Notes: a model not told the origin generated them from the sequence alone. 64,000 bases of DNA from Pseudomaricurvus sp965662505 (GCF_965662505.1 NZ_CBFIHX010000001.1:1-64000); one strand, 5' to 3'. Counted from the stretch's first letter, positions 26,246 through 35,179 are shown. Made by a program: numbers and translations.

Positions 26246-27157
26246 CTAACCTGGCTTGACCGCCACAATGCTGCGCACTGGCATGCCCATCGTGTCTTCG
26301 GCCAGCTCAAGCCCCACCTGCGACAACCCTTGCTGAAGATCAAACTCGTGCCAGCTTCTGACGAAGGGCTCGTAGACAAAGCCCGCCAACCACTTGAAAT
26401 AAAGCCCACTGAAACGATAGCGGCGGATGATGTCCCGCCAGCCCGCATAGTACTGCTCCGCTGAAGGCTCCATAATCACCAGCCGACCGCCGGGTTTCAG
26501 CACTCGGGCAATTTCCTGCAACGCCTGCTGAATATAGCGTGGCGGCACCTCGTGAAAGAGAAAACAGGCAGCAACGCCGTCGAAGCGCTGATCACTGAAC
26601 GGCAAGTCCTCAACCACCCCCTGAACAAATCGAATGCCTGGATGATCGGCCGCCGCATGCTTGAGCAGATAGGGGCTAGGGTCCAGACCCCAGACGTCGC
26701 TGGCACCGACACTGGCAATCGCCGCCGCCGTTTTACCTCCGCCACAACCCAAATCCAGAAAACTGTCACCGTCACTCAGCGCCTGCGCAATCCATTGCCG
26801 ACCCCGCTCAACGTGACCCAGCATACTGACGTCAAAACCGGTGATATAACCGCGGCTCAGCCGTTGGGAGTAAACCCCGTTCGGCAAATTGTGAAAATCT
26901 TGCAAGGCGTACTTGGGAATGCAGTCCGCACCGCAAAGGCCCTTCGGCAACGTCACCGGTTGTTTCTTTTTGGAGAAAATGCGCCGCCAGAAGCGATTCA
27001 GCCCCTCGCGGCTGAACATGTCCAATTCATCAAGCCAGGCTTTCGGCAGAGTCATTTCCGACCAAGAAGGCGAAACGGGATCCGGCAGACTCGCCTTGGT
27101 GCTCTCCATTGCCCTCACTAGTCTCGCCTCTGTCACTCGCCTGATTCCTTCATTCAA
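26246..27157 (-). CDS. class I SAM-dependent methyltransferase
   Basis: The protein (up to 303 aa) has a Methyltransf_11/25-type core: SFLDLGCGGGKTAAAIASVG (motif I), an acidic motif II (VWGLDPSPYLL), FQ-GVVEDLPFSDQRFDGV and a post-motif GGRLVIMEP. The first 100 residues are unique, rich in Trp/Arg/Lys, with two Cys (GLCGADC), and could bind a substrate or membrane. The start is unsure; Met18 at 27106 is an alternative. It lies at the edge of the inserted segment and is divergent from the membrane methyltransferase, so it may tailor the cluster's product, but this is inference. Confidence 0.7.
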   Translation of the reverse strand: MNEGIRRVTEARLVRAMESTKASLPDPVSPSWSEMTLPKAWLDELDMFSREGLNRFWRRIFSKKKQPVTLPKGLCGADCIPKYALQDFHNLPNGVYSQRLSRGYITGFDVSMLGHVERGRQWIAQALSDGDSFLDLGCGGGKTAAAIASVGASDVWGLDPSPYLLKHAAADHPGIRFVQGVVEDLPFSDQRFDGVAACFLFHEVPPRYIQQALQEIARVLKPGGRLVIMEPSAEQYYAGWRDIIRRYRFSGLYFKWLAGFVYEPFVRSWHEFDLQQGLSQVGLELAEDTMGMPVRSIVAVKPG

Positions 27158-27396
27158 ATTACTCTGCCAATACTCTCACTTTAGATGCTTACCACCCAAC
27201 CAACGGTAGCGCCGATAGCCGTTGAGGTCGGATAATCCGGAGCGGAATAATATAGGCTGGGAGATATCTTTCAATCCCTTACTCCCTCCGGTGTACCCAT
27301 TGCTGTCGTTACCCGCACGCCAATCTGTATAATGGGCGGCTTGGGCTCAAGAGCACCGCGCTCTCGACATAACCTACAACAGACTTGCCCCAAGCT
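27158..27396. promoter_or_regulatory. divergent spacer between the two methyltransferase genes
   Basis: The 239-nt spacer holds promoters for the leftward methyltransferase and the rightward membrane methyltransferase. No clear operator or hairpin was found. Confidence 0.3.
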
Positions 27397-27948
27397 ATGA
27401 TCACACCACAAACCCTTATATTTTTGATCGTCAGCGGCATCCTGCTGGTGATTTGCCGCCATCAACTGCTGAATCCCCGCTGCCACGGCTTTTATCGTTT
27501 TTTTGCCTTCGAAGGCATTTTGGCTCTGGCTCTGCTCAATATCCAGTTTGACGACCGGGATCTGCTGAGCCCGATGCGTCTTATCTCCGGCGCACTGATG
27601 CTCAGCTCACTGGCTGTTGTCATCATCTCACTGAGGCAGCTCAAGCAGGCCGGACAGGCAAAGCGTCAGGACGCTCCGGAAAACTTCACCTTTGAAAACA
27701 CCTTGCAGCTAATTACCGACGGCGTCTATGGCTACGTGCGCCACCCCATGTATACCTCTTTATTGCTACTGGGCTGGGGATTGTTTTTTCAGGATCCATC
27801 GCTGTTGAGTGCAGCCATCGCCACCGAAGTCAGCCTCTTTCTGATCTGTACCATTTTGGCGGAAGAAAAGGAAAACCGGCAATTCTTTGGCGAAAATTAT
27901 CTGCGTTACCAGCAGTCGAACAAGATGCTCATCCCTTTTCTTTTATAG
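27397..27948 (+). CDS. integral-membrane methyltransferase (ICMT/PEMT-like)
   Basis: The 183-aa protein has about four TM helices (LIFLIVSGILLVICR, FEGILALALLNIQF, ALMLSSLAVVIISL and the C-terminal pair LLLLGWGLFFQ / AIATEVSLFLICTIL) and the isoprenylcysteine carboxyl methyltransferase motif: GVYGYVRHPMYTSLLLLGWG followed by EEKENRQFFGENYLRYQQ. The HPMY and EE-N-Y pairs mark the SAM site. Bacterial relatives act on isoprenoid, phenolic or lipid substrates. Adjacency to the ABC/ACP/KS genes suggests methylation of a membrane-bound cluster product. ATG 27397 is preferred to TTG 27385. Confidence 0.75.
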   Translation: MITPQTLIFLIVSGILLVICRHQLLNPRCHGFYRFFAFEGILALALLNIQFDDRDLLSPMRLISGALMLSSLAVVIISLRQLKQAGQAKRQDAPENFTFENTLQLITDGVYGYVRHPMYTSLLLLGWGLFFQDPSLLSAAIATEVSLFLICTILAEEKENRQFFGENYLRYQQSNKMLIPFLL

Positions 27949-28011
27949 CACCCATCATCGGGGCTCTTTTGCCAACTCCTGCTCTTTTATTTGCCCAAAT
28001 CAGGTCGATAC

Positions 28012-28935
28012 GTGATTTCCATTAAGCAATTACATTATCAATATCAGGGGGCGACGACAGCGTCACTCAAGCACATAGACCTGAACGTTGCCAAAGGCAG
28101 CCTGTTTGGTTTGCTCGGCCCCAATGGCGCAGGCAAAACTACCTTGCTGTCTATCCTCAGCGGATTGCTCCCTTGCCCCGAAGGCGCTGTGAGCATAAAC
28201 GGGCAGGACATCAGTAAAAGCCGGTCTTTGCGTAAATCGGACATTGCACTGGTGCCACAGGAATACGCGTTTTATTTTCGCCTGTCGGTGATTGAAAACC
28301 TGAAGTTTTTTGCGGCGGCACTGGGGCTCGGAAAATCCGATGCCCGTCAACGTATAGAGACGATTGCGGAAGTCACCGGACTCAGCGATCGCCTCAAAGA
28401 TCGCGCGGAGACATTGTCCGGCGGTTTAAAACGACGTCTCAATTTGGCCATCGGCCTGCTGAATCAACCCAGTCTGTTACTGCTGGACGAGCCAACGGTG
28501 GGTATCGATCCGCATTCCCGTCACTTTATTTTAGAAGCCATTAAACGACTGAACCAAGACGGTACTACCGTGGTGTATACCTCGCACTACATGGAAGAGG
28601 TCGAACACCTGTGTACGGATATTGCCATCATTGATCACGGCCAGGTGCTGATACAAGGACCTTTAACACAACTGCTGGATGCCCAAAGTCACGACACCTT
28701 GTTTATTGAACTTGGTAAACCTCTAACGCCACAACAGCACACTGCCCTCTCATCAGCTTCGCCCTACGATGAACACAACCTGCAACTGGTGCTGCCGGTT
28801 TCAAGCAATGATGATCTGTACCAGGTCATGACTGCATTGCAGCGGGAGTCTGTCGAGGTTCATCGGCTGCGCTATGGCTCAGACAACCTCGAAGAGCTGT
28901 TTCTGAATCTCACCCACCGAGCGCTGCGAGACTGA
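28012..28935 (+). CDS. ABC transporter ATP-binding protein of the cluster
   Basis: The roughly 307-aa protein has Walker A GPNGAGKTTLL, Q-loop VPQEYAF, signature LSGGLKRRLNLAIG, Walker B SLLLLDEPTVGID and the His switch TSHYMEE. This is the DrrA/CcmA/ABC-2 class used for export of lipids, polyketides or polysaccharide. GTG 28012 has AGG 7 nt upstream and is preferred to TTG 27991. It is 2 nt from the permease gene and heads the ABC-permease-ACP-KS-KS' run. The likely cargo is the cluster's lipidic product. Confidence 0.88.
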   Translation: MISIKQLHYQYQGATTASLKHIDLNVAKGSLFGLLGPNGAGKTTLLSILSGLLPCPEGAVSINGQDISKSRSLRKSDIALVPQEYAFYFRLSVIENLKFFAAALGLGKSDARQRIETIAEVTGLSDRLKDRAETLSGGLKRRLNLAIGLLNQPSLLLLDEPTVGIDPHSRHFILEAIKRLNQDGTTVVYTSHYMEEVEHLCTDIAIIDHGQVLIQGPLTQLLDAQSHDTLFIELGKPLTPQQHTALSSASPYDEHNLQLVLPVSSNDDLYQVMTALQRESVEVHRLRYGSDNLEELFLNLTHRALRD

Positions 28936-28937
28936 CC

Positions 28938-30110
28938 ATGAATCAATTACTGAATTTTGTCGTCAAAGAACTGCGCCTGCTAAAACGGGATTTACACGGC
29001 CTATTGTTACTGTTCGCCATGCCTGCGCTGTTTATTCTGATCATGACATTTGCACTGCAGAATCAGTACGCCAGCAATCAAAACATCGATATTGAGTACT
29101 ATCTGCTCAACAAAGACAACAACACATCCAGTCAAAAGTTCGTCGAGCAGATTGAACAGCTGAGTAATTTTGAACGCTTGCACAGTGCTCAAAGTGAGGA
29201 GGTCGTACGCGCTGAAGTCGCCAGAGATGGCGCCAAGTTTCTGATCATTATCCAGCCCGACTTTGAGCAAAAGCTGTCCGAGAATGGCAAGCCGGTATCC
29301 CTGGAAACAGCTCCCGGTGTAACGCCGGTCCTGGCTCAGCTGGTAGAAGCGCAGTTGCAGCAAAAACTGAACGAGCTGTTTTTGGCCAAAGCCTTGAGTG
29401 ATTCACTAAACGAGCCTGACCTTACCGACGACATCAAAAGCGGTAACTTTATTAACACCCGCTCACTCTACGGTTCCGGTAATGTTCAGCCCTCCTCCGT
29501 GCAACAAAATGTGCCGGCATGGATGTTGTTTGCCATGTTTTTTATCGCCATCCCGTTGTCGACCACATTAATCAATGAGCGCCAGCAAGGCACGCTTGAC
29601 CGACTGCGCACCATGGAATTTCCACGCCACTTAATGCTGCTGGGCAAGTTGATTCCCTATTTTTGCATCAACCTTTTACAGGTCGTGATCATGCTGCTGA
29701 TCGGCGTGTATCTGGTGCCGGCACTGGGTGGCGACAGCCTGCATTTGGGTAACAGCCCGAGTGGACTCGCCCTGATTTCCGTCTGCGCCAGTCTCGCCGC
29801 AGTGGCCTACGCCCTGCTGGTGGCGGAGGTGGCCAATACCATTGAACAGGCGACTATTTTTTCAGGCATATGCAATATCATCATGGCCGCCATCGGCGGC
29901 GTGATGGTGCCTCGCTTTATCATGCCGCCGGTCATGCAAACCCTGAGCGACGCTTCGCCGATGGCGTGGGGACTGGATGGATTTTTTGATATTCTGTTGC
30001 GCAACGGCACACTGATGGATGTTATGCCGGAAGCCGCAGCACTGCTGGGCTTTGCGCTGGCAATGTTGGCACTGTCTGCCTGGGCTTCCCTACGCAGACA
30101 GTCGCACTGA
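28938..30110 (+). CDS. ABC-2 type permease of the cluster
   Basis: The 390-aa protein has one N-terminal TM (about 22-40, LLLLFAMPALFILIMTFAL), a roughly 150-residue extracytoplasmic domain, and a C-terminal block of five TMs beginning at WMLFAMFFIAIPLSTT, with the ABC-2 motif INERQQGTLDRLRTMEFPRH. This is the YhhJ/YbhR/DrrB-type architecture of exporters that handle hydrophobic substrates. It is translationally close to its ATPase (2-nt gap) and 78 nt before the ACP gene. Confidence 0.88.
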   Translation: MNQLLNFVVKELRLLKRDLHGLLLLFAMPALFILIMTFALQNQYASNQNIDIEYYLLNKDNNTSSQKFVEQIEQLSNFERLHSAQSEEVVRAEVARDGAKFLIIIQPDFEQKLSENGKPVSLETAPGVTPVLAQLVEAQLQQKLNELFLAKALSDSLNEPDLTDDIKSGNFINTRSLYGSGNVQPSSVQQNVPAWMLFAMFFIAIPLSTTLINERQQGTLDRLRTMEFPRHLMLLGKLIPYFCINLLQVVIMLLIGVYLVPALGGDSLHLGNSPSGLALISVCASLAAVAYALLVAEVANTIEQATIFSGICNIIMAAIGGVMVPRFIMPPVMQTLSDASPMAWGLDGFFDILLRNGTLMDVMPEAAALLGFALAMLALSAWASLRRQSH

Positions 30111-30188
30111 GACTTTAGCCTTTTATAATCTCCTGAATTTACACAGACCTTTTTATACACCACTACTGATTTTTTGCAGGCCGAGACG

Positions 30189-30458
30189 ATGACAGACAAT
30201 TCAAGCAAACAACAACTGCTCAGCGAGCTGAAACAACTCATTGTCGAAGAGTGTGATGTGGATGTGGAGAGCCATGAGATTGATGATCACGAGCGTCTGA
30301 TCGGCGAAGAGAGCCGTCTCGATCTGGATTCACTGGATGCCCTCAGTATTTCTCTCGAAGTCAAAAGCCGATACGGAAAACACATCGACAGCGGCAACGA
30401 GACCCGCATGGCGCTCGCGTCAGTGGATGCGCTGGCTGACTTTATTCTGGCAGGGTAA
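30189..30458 (+). CDS. acyl carrier protein of the cluster
   Basis: This 89-aa acidic protein has the four-helix carrier pattern with the phosphopantetheine site DLDSLDAL (Ser48). The second helix, ALSISLEVKSRYG, is typical of ACPs in aryl-polyene and fatty-acid-like clusters. It should carry the growing chain for the adjacent ketosynthase pair, and needs a host phosphopantetheinyl transferase because none is nearby. ATG 30189 is chosen over TTG 30174. It is 5 nt from the ketosynthase gene. Confidence 0.85.
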   Translation: MTDNSSKQQLLSELKQLIVEECDVDVESHEIDDHERLIGEESRLDLDSLDALSISLEVKSRYGKHIDSGNETRMALASVDALADFILAG

Positions 30459-30463
30459 GCACT

Positions 30464-31633
30464 ATGACCGTGAAGGCCGGAATTGCAGGAAGCGGCATTG
30501 TCAGCACTCTGGGGGAGGGTCTGGCAACGAATCTGGACGCGCTCAATACCGGCCAGGGAAGGTTTGCTCTGCAATCACTGGAAGGCTTTAACGAACCCGT
30601 GGAAGCGGCTTTCCTGTCTGCAGGCAACTCATCCGACCAAGACGCCATTAAGCATTTTCAATCCCTGCTCGACCGGGCCCTGGAAGAAGCTTTTGCCAAT
30701 AGCGAAATCTCATCGGCGAAACGCAAGACACTGCCCATTTTTATCGGCTCTTCGTCCTATGGCATAGGTATTGGTGAAGCGATCTACCGCCAGGCTCTCG
30801 AAAATGAAGATCAAAGTGGCACTCCGGCACAACCATTGCCGCTGGATGGCTTCACTCTGATTTCAAAACACCTGCGCAAAAAGTATCAACTCAACGGTCC
30901 GGATTTCACATTTAATACAGCCTGCACCGCTGGAGCCAATGCTCTGCTCAGCGCCGTGGACAGCATCACTCAGGGTCATCACGAGTACGCACTGGTGATC
31001 GGTCTGGAAACGTTTAACGTCACAACCCTGTCAGGTTTCTACGGCATGCAATTACTCACGCACGAAGCCATGAAACCATTCGATATAGATCGCAGCGGAC
31101 TGGTGCTGGGTGAAGGTTGCGCGTGCATCCTGTTAAAAGCCACCACCACGGAGAACAACGGCATTATTGTCAGTGGCGGTGCCAGCGGATGCGACAGCCA
31201 CTCTATCTCAGCATCTAACCCCGACGGCTCATCTATTGCAGCCGTAATGCAGGAGGCTTTGAATACCTGCCAGCTGCAACCGGAAGACATTATCGCCGTC
31301 AAAGCTCACGGCACTGCCAGTCCGCTCAATGATGACGGGGAGGCGGCCGGAATGCGCAGGACCTTTACCAAGGTACCGCCGTTTTTTTCGCTGAAGTCCT
31401 ACATCGGTCATACACTGGGCAGCTGCGGGGTATTGGAAACCGTGTTGATGGCCGGCTGCCTGCGACAGAGACAATTGCCTGCCAGCGCGGGTTTTACTGA
31501 CAGCGACCCGACGCTGGACGTCATCCCCTCCCGGCAACCACAGAGCGCCCCTACTGGACACTACATGCTGAATTTTTTTGGCTTTGGTGGTAACAATTGC
31601 AGTTTGATTTTACGTTCCGGAGCAAGTATCTGA
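30464..31633 (+). CDS. beta-ketoacyl-ACP synthase (FabF-like), active
   Basis: The 389-aa protein is a type II ketosynthase with all catalytic residues visible: Cys154 in NTACTAGANAL, His282 in AHGTAS and His316 in IGHTLGSCG. GLVLGEGCACILL and FFGFGGNNCSLIL are also typical. It would extend the ACP-bound chain by decarboxylative Claisen condensation. AGGG lies 8 nt before the ATG. The stop overlaps the next start (TGATG), so the pair is translationally coupled, as for KS-chain-length-factor heterodimers. Confidence 0.9.
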   Translation: MTVKAGIAGSGIVSTLGEGLATNLDALNTGQGRFALQSLEGFNEPVEAAFLSAGNSSDQDAIKHFQSLLDRALEEAFANSEISSAKRKTLPIFIGSSSYGIGIGEAIYRQALENEDQSGTPAQPLPLDGFTLISKHLRKKYQLNGPDFTFNTACTAGANALLSAVDSITQGHHEYALVIGLETFNVTTLSGFYGMQLLTHEAMKPFDIDRSGLVLGEGCACILLKATTTENNGIIVSGGASGCDSHSISASNPDGSSIAAVMQEALNTCQLQPEDIIAVKAHGTASPLNDDGEAAGMRRTFTKVPPFFSLKSYIGHTLGSCGVLETVLMAGCLRQRQLPASAGFTDSDPTLDVIPSRQPQSAPTGHYMLNFFGFGGNNCSLILRSGASI

Positions 31634-32592
31634 TGCTGGATATTGTGGCCGTCGGCAATTATTACGCTCCCGTGGATGACAACTCTGAACCCGACACGTT
31701 AAAGCACGAGGTAAAGCGAACCTGTAACCAACATTTCCGTCGTATCGATCGCTTTACCCAACTGTGCCTGATCGGCTCAAGCCGCTGCGTTCAGGATATG
31801 GAACTCGAAACCAATACCGGCCTCTACATTGGCTCCCGCTTCGCTTCTGTCAGCAATACCATCAATGTCCAAACACAAATGATCAAGCACGGACAGATCC
31901 CCAAACCGGCTCACTTTATCAACACGCTCAGCAATTCAGCGGGATACTACGTGGGGAAAAACCTCGGACTGGAAGGCAAAAATCTGTTCTTGTCCCGAGC
32001 CGATGCCTCCACGGAAGCGGTGCTGCAAATGGCTCAACTGGATTTGAACAGCCGAAACACCCAGCAGATTCTTGTCGGCATCGCCGATGAAATGCCCTAC
32101 CCACTGACGGATCATCGCCAACGACTCAACGTTGAGGCCAGCACTTCCCTCGCCGAAGCCAGTCACTGGTTGTTGCTTCGTCGTTCGATATCAGAACACG
32201 GGGAGAGCGATGGGGAAAGATCTCTAGCGACCATAGAGGAAGTGATCACACTCGGTGATGCACGCGAGGCCATTGACTGGTTGAGCGCCACTCCCGAAGA
32301 CACCATCCGAAACAGGTTTATGCATTACTCGAGTATTCTATCGGCTGAGGCGCTCACCAGGGAACAGGCTCAAGCGCAAAACCAGCTGGATTCCCTGATA
32401 GCAGCCTGGCCGTCGTATTTACCATCAATGAGGTTGGAAATGTGTTATTCGCCCGCACTCACCGCCGGAGTCATTGCGCATTTTGCGGAGAACGAAAGGC
32501 TGAAAGAGACCGGCGCTCCGACCACATTGATCACCCTGCACCGCGATGAAGATCATCGCTTTCACGCAATCCGAATCAAAAAGTCAGGTTAG
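31633..32592 (+). CDS. inactive ketosynthase-like partner (chain-length-factor-like)
   Basis: The 319-aa protein resembles the N-terminal half of ketosynthases (GLYIGSRFASVSNTI, HFINTLSNSAGYYVGKNLGL, then FLSRADASTEAVLQMAQLDL and ILVGIADE). The active Cys position, aligned by eye, is Ala in SRADAST, and the AHGT and GHT histidine motifs are missing, so it should not condense by itself. An active KS followed by an inactive partner is the layout of type II polyketide and aryl-polyene (ApeO/ApeC) heterodimers. Its ATG overlaps the ketosynthase stop. Only 8 nt separate its stop from the converging BtrH-like gene. Confidence 0.7.
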   Translation: MLDIVAVGNYYAPVDDNSEPDTLKHEVKRTCNQHFRRIDRFTQLCLIGSSRCVQDMELETNTGLYIGSRFASVSNTINVQTQMIKHGQIPKPAHFINTLSNSAGYYVGKNLGLEGKNLFLSRADASTEAVLQMAQLDLNSRNTQQILVGIADEMPYPLTDHRQRLNVEASTSLAEASHWLLLRRSISEHGESDGERSLATIEEVITLGDAREAIDWLSATPEDTIRNRFMHYSSILSAEALTREQAQAQNQLDSLIAAWPSYLPSMRLEMCYSPALTAGVIAHFAENERLKETGAPTTLITLHRDEDHRFHAIRIKKSG

Positions 32593-32600
32593 CTATCCGT

Positions 32601-33602
32601 TTATTCGGACAGGGCTTCACCCAGTTTGCGATAGCCCTGCTCTTCCATATCCGCAACCACTAACAGCTGATCCGCCAACTTGCCATAATCCAGAGGCATG
32701 CGTCCTTTCAGCATTTTTGCTGCGAATAATGCAAAGCGTCGCCACTCATCACCGATGTCAGTAAACAACAGTGAGGCGTCGGCCAATGCCGGGTTATTCA
32801 GGATGGCCGCCGACTCTTGCAAAAAGGATGCGTAAAGGAAACGAAAACCCGCGCCCCCGGTACCGATTTCTTCTTGCATACGCACCATGTGACCAATGAA
32901 TAGTTTGCCAAAAGCGTCGTCTCTAGCAGCGCTCAGTTTACGGATTCGCTTGGCGACAAAACGAATGCCCCGCACACCGATGATCGGCAGCGGTGTACGC
33001 AGCATCATATTGACGTTGCCGCGAATGGCTTTGGTAATGGCACCACCCAGGTCAGGCGCTTGCGGAATGGTCTTTGGATAATAGAGCAAGCCTTTGGGAG
33101 CCAGCATTCCCTTAACGAAACGGGCGTGCTGCAGGGATTCATAATCCGCTTCCACCGGCTTTTCAAACGTCGGATCACTGATGAGATAGCGATCGTCATC
33201 ACGGCCGTACACCACCAGATTGTGGGCGTTAAAATGAAAACGCATATCTTCCGGGAAATACGGCAACCAAAACACCGAAGTTTGAAGCCCGACCGGGCGC
33301 CCCTGATCCAGATGATTGTTTAACGCGTCCATGCCCTGTTCCGGTCGCCGGAAGCGTTCATACTTCATATCGATGTTCAGGCGTGATGTCAGACCTTTAA
33401 TCACACGCCCCGGTGGCAATCGATAGGCCATCAATGGCATGCCACCCACTTTCAGCAACGGTAGATAAGCAAAGGTCAACGCCCCCGACAAACCAAAAAC
33501 CATCGGTTCCGACAGATCCAGTCCTGCATGCCGAAGCAGGGCCGCAGCAGTTCCACTTTCGCAATGAGCTGTTTGCTGATGTTGAAACGCCATGCTATTC
33601 AT
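32601..33602 (-). CDS. BtrH N-terminal / DUF4872 domain acyltransferase-like protein
   Basis: The roughly 333-aa protein begins with the BtrH_N pattern: a conserved Cys (Cys14 in TAHCESGTAAALL), FGLSGALTFAYL, then HFNAHNLVVYGRDDDRYLISDP with a conserved His and Asp. That triad matches a papain-like fold. The C-terminal half fits DUF4872 (GKLFIGHMVRMQEEIGTGGAGFR, IGDEWRRFALFAAK). BtrH itself moves an acyl group from an ACP to an aminoglycoside, so this enzyme may transfer an acyl chain from the cluster ACP to an acceptor such as a resorcinol. ATG 33602 has GGAG 9 nt upstream and overlaps the previous gene by 8 nt. Confidence 0.75.
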   Translation of the reverse strand: MNSMAFQHQQTAHCESGTAAALLRHAGLDLSEPMVFGLSGALTFAYLPLLKVGGMPLMAYRLPPGRVIKGLTSRLNIDMKYERFRRPEQGMDALNNHLDQGRPVGLQTSVFWLPYFPEDMRFHFNAHNLVVYGRDDDRYLISDPTFEKPVEADYESLQHARFVKGMLAPKGLLYYPKTIPQAPDLGGAITKAIRGNVNMMLRTPLPIIGVRGIRFVAKRIRKLSAARDDAFGKLFIGHMVRMQEEIGTGGAGFRFLYASFLQESAAILNNPALADASLLFTDIGDEWRRFALFAAKMLKGRMPLDYGKLADQLLVVADMEEQGYRKLGEALSE

Positions 33603-34014
33603 CAGCATCCACTCCGGTCGCAGGAAGCTGTTGCAGTTCGTCAACGGATAATCCAAGAACGTAAGCGTAACGGGACAATTTATTTGTCGACAAACGATGG
33701 AAGACGGCGGGTTTGAAATGCCTCTTCACCTGCCACTTAAACAGACCGGTACTCTGCGCCAACACCGTCACATCCATACGTTTGGTGTACATGTGATATT
33801 CCAGTGGCGAGGTTTCGCCAGCGATGCCTCGACGTAACGCGTCTTTAGCCTGCTGCTGGAATTGCTCCAAAGCCTGATGTAGAACGACTTCTTCTGCGTC
33901 CCAACCACTGGACAATTCGGTGGTGTAGCGTCCGTTTTCATCGAGCACATAGAGAGGCTTTCGCTGTCCGGCCAACGACTGGGAATGGTCCTGAGGTACC
34001 TCTGTTTTTTTCAT
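33595..34014 (-). CDS. small protein with a C-terminal helix-turn-helix-like region, function unknown
   Basis: I do not recognise this 139-aa protein. Residues 20-80 carry LYVLDENGRYTTELSSGW and a helical acidic/Gln-rich part. Residues 85-132 (VLAQSTGLFKWQVKRHF, then LSTNKLSRYAYVLGLSVDEL) look like an XRE-type helix-turn-helix. It could regulate the cluster or act as an accessory protein of DarB. It lies between darB and the BtrH-like gene with overlapping ends: its ATG is 1 nt past the darB TGA, with GGG upstream. Confidence 0.6.
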   Translation of the reverse strand: MKKTEVPQDHSQSLAGQRKPLYVLDENGRYTTELSSGWDAEEVVLHQALEQFQQQAKDALRRGIAGETSPLEYHMYTKRMDVTVLAQSTGLFKWQVKRHFKPAVFHRLSTNKLSRYAYVLGLSVDELQQLPATGVDADE

Positions 34015-34015
34015 A

Positions 34016-35173
34016 TCATCCCTGATTATCACAGACCGTCAACATCATAAATGATGATGAAAAACGGCCGCTTTCCGGCACATAACACAAAATTTTGTGA
34101 CCTTTTTGTAAGCGACCGGAGCGAAACAAGTCTTCCAGCATAATGTAGATGGAAGCCGATCCGGTATTGCCTTTGGTGGTCAGGTTAGTGGCCCAGCGAT
34201 CAAACGGAATGTGGAAATCCATTGACGATAATGCCGCTGCCAACTTGTCTCGGAAAAATTCCGAAGAGTAGTGCGGTAAAAAGAAATCCACATCGGCGCT
34301 TCGCAGCTGCTTGTCTTCAATCAACTCTGCCAGAGGTTTCTCGACGGTATAGTGAATGATGTTTTCATTCAGTTGCTTCACGTCTTGCTTAATTGCAAAT
34401 ACCGAGTCGGACAGCCAGGTGTCCGGTGCGCACTCTTTCCAGCCGACCAGGTGGCCATCTTCAGTCTTTTGAGCCCCGCTGTACATACAGGCGTCCTGCT
34501 CGTTGGCATAGGAACGCTGGAACATCCAGTCAATGCGCAACGACAAACCCGCAGTGGCCGGCTTGGGTTGCAGTCGAATTGCGCCTGCGCCATCGGATAG
34601 CATCCAGCGCAAAAAATCTTTCTCAAAAGCAATCTCTGGATGACTCTGCAGCGCTTCAATTTTTGCATCTACTTCTTTTTCATACAGATGACTGCGCAAC
34701 ACCGCCGAAGCCACTTCAGACCCCGTCGCTACTGCATTCTGATATTGGCCGCTGGCCACTCCCATCCAGGCATACTTTAACGCCGTCATGCCGGCAACAC
34801 AGACACCCGCGGTAGCCACGACCTCACAACTGGATGATGCCAACTCCCCATGCACCATCACCGCATGATTGGGCATCACCTGATCGGGCATGCTGGTACC
34901 GCACACCAGACAGTCCATCTGCTCCAGCGTAAAGGCCTCATTTTCCAGATTTTTAATCGCGGCGGCTGTCAACTGGGCGTTATTGTGTGTCGCTGCACCG
35001 GTTTCCGGATCAATCGCGTAGTAGCGTGAGCGAATGCCATTGCTGCGCAAAATTAAACGACGGGCACGGGAAGGCCGGCTGCCAACCTGACCAAGTATCC
35101 GCTCCATGTTGTCGTTATCCACCGGCTGATTGGGCAGTAAAACAGCAATATCGTTAATGTATACAGAGTTCAT
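34016..35173 (-). CDS. darB: FabH-like ketosynthase III, DarB-type dialkylresorcinol/cyclohexanedione synthase
   Basis: The 385-aa protein is a KAS III-fold enzyme with the Cys-His-Asn triad visible: Cys125 in TAGVCVAGMTALKYA, His in FFLPHYSSEFF, and Asn in TTKGNTGSASIYIM. SMPDQVMPNHAVMVHGEL and MLSDGAGAIRL are also family features. Its place beside a DarA homologue identifies it as DarB, which joins a beta-ketoacyl and an alpha,beta-unsaturated acyl thioester to a 1,3-cyclohexanedione, the precursor of dialkylresorcinols. It starts 6 nt after darA ends. Substrate chain lengths cannot be read from sequence. Confidence 0.85.
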   Translation of the reverse strand: MNSVYINDIAVLLPNQPVDNDNMERILGQVGSRPSRARRLILRSNGIRSRYYAIDPETGAATHNNAQLTAAAIKNLENEAFTLEQMDCLVCGTSMPDQVMPNHAVMVHGELASSSCEVVATAGVCVAGMTALKYAWMGVASGQYQNAVATGSEVASAVLRSHLYEKEVDAKIEALQSHPEIAFEKDFLRWMLSDGAGAIRLQPKPATAGLSLRIDWMFQRSYANEQDACMYSGAQKTEDGHLVGWKECAPDTWLSDSVFAIKQDVKQLNENIIHYTVEKPLAELIEDKQLRSADVDFFLPHYSSEFFRDKLAAALSSMDFHIPFDRWATNLTTKGNTGSASIYIMLEDLFRSGRLQKGHKILCYVPESGRFSSSFMMLTVCDNQG

Positions 35174-35179
35174 AACAGA

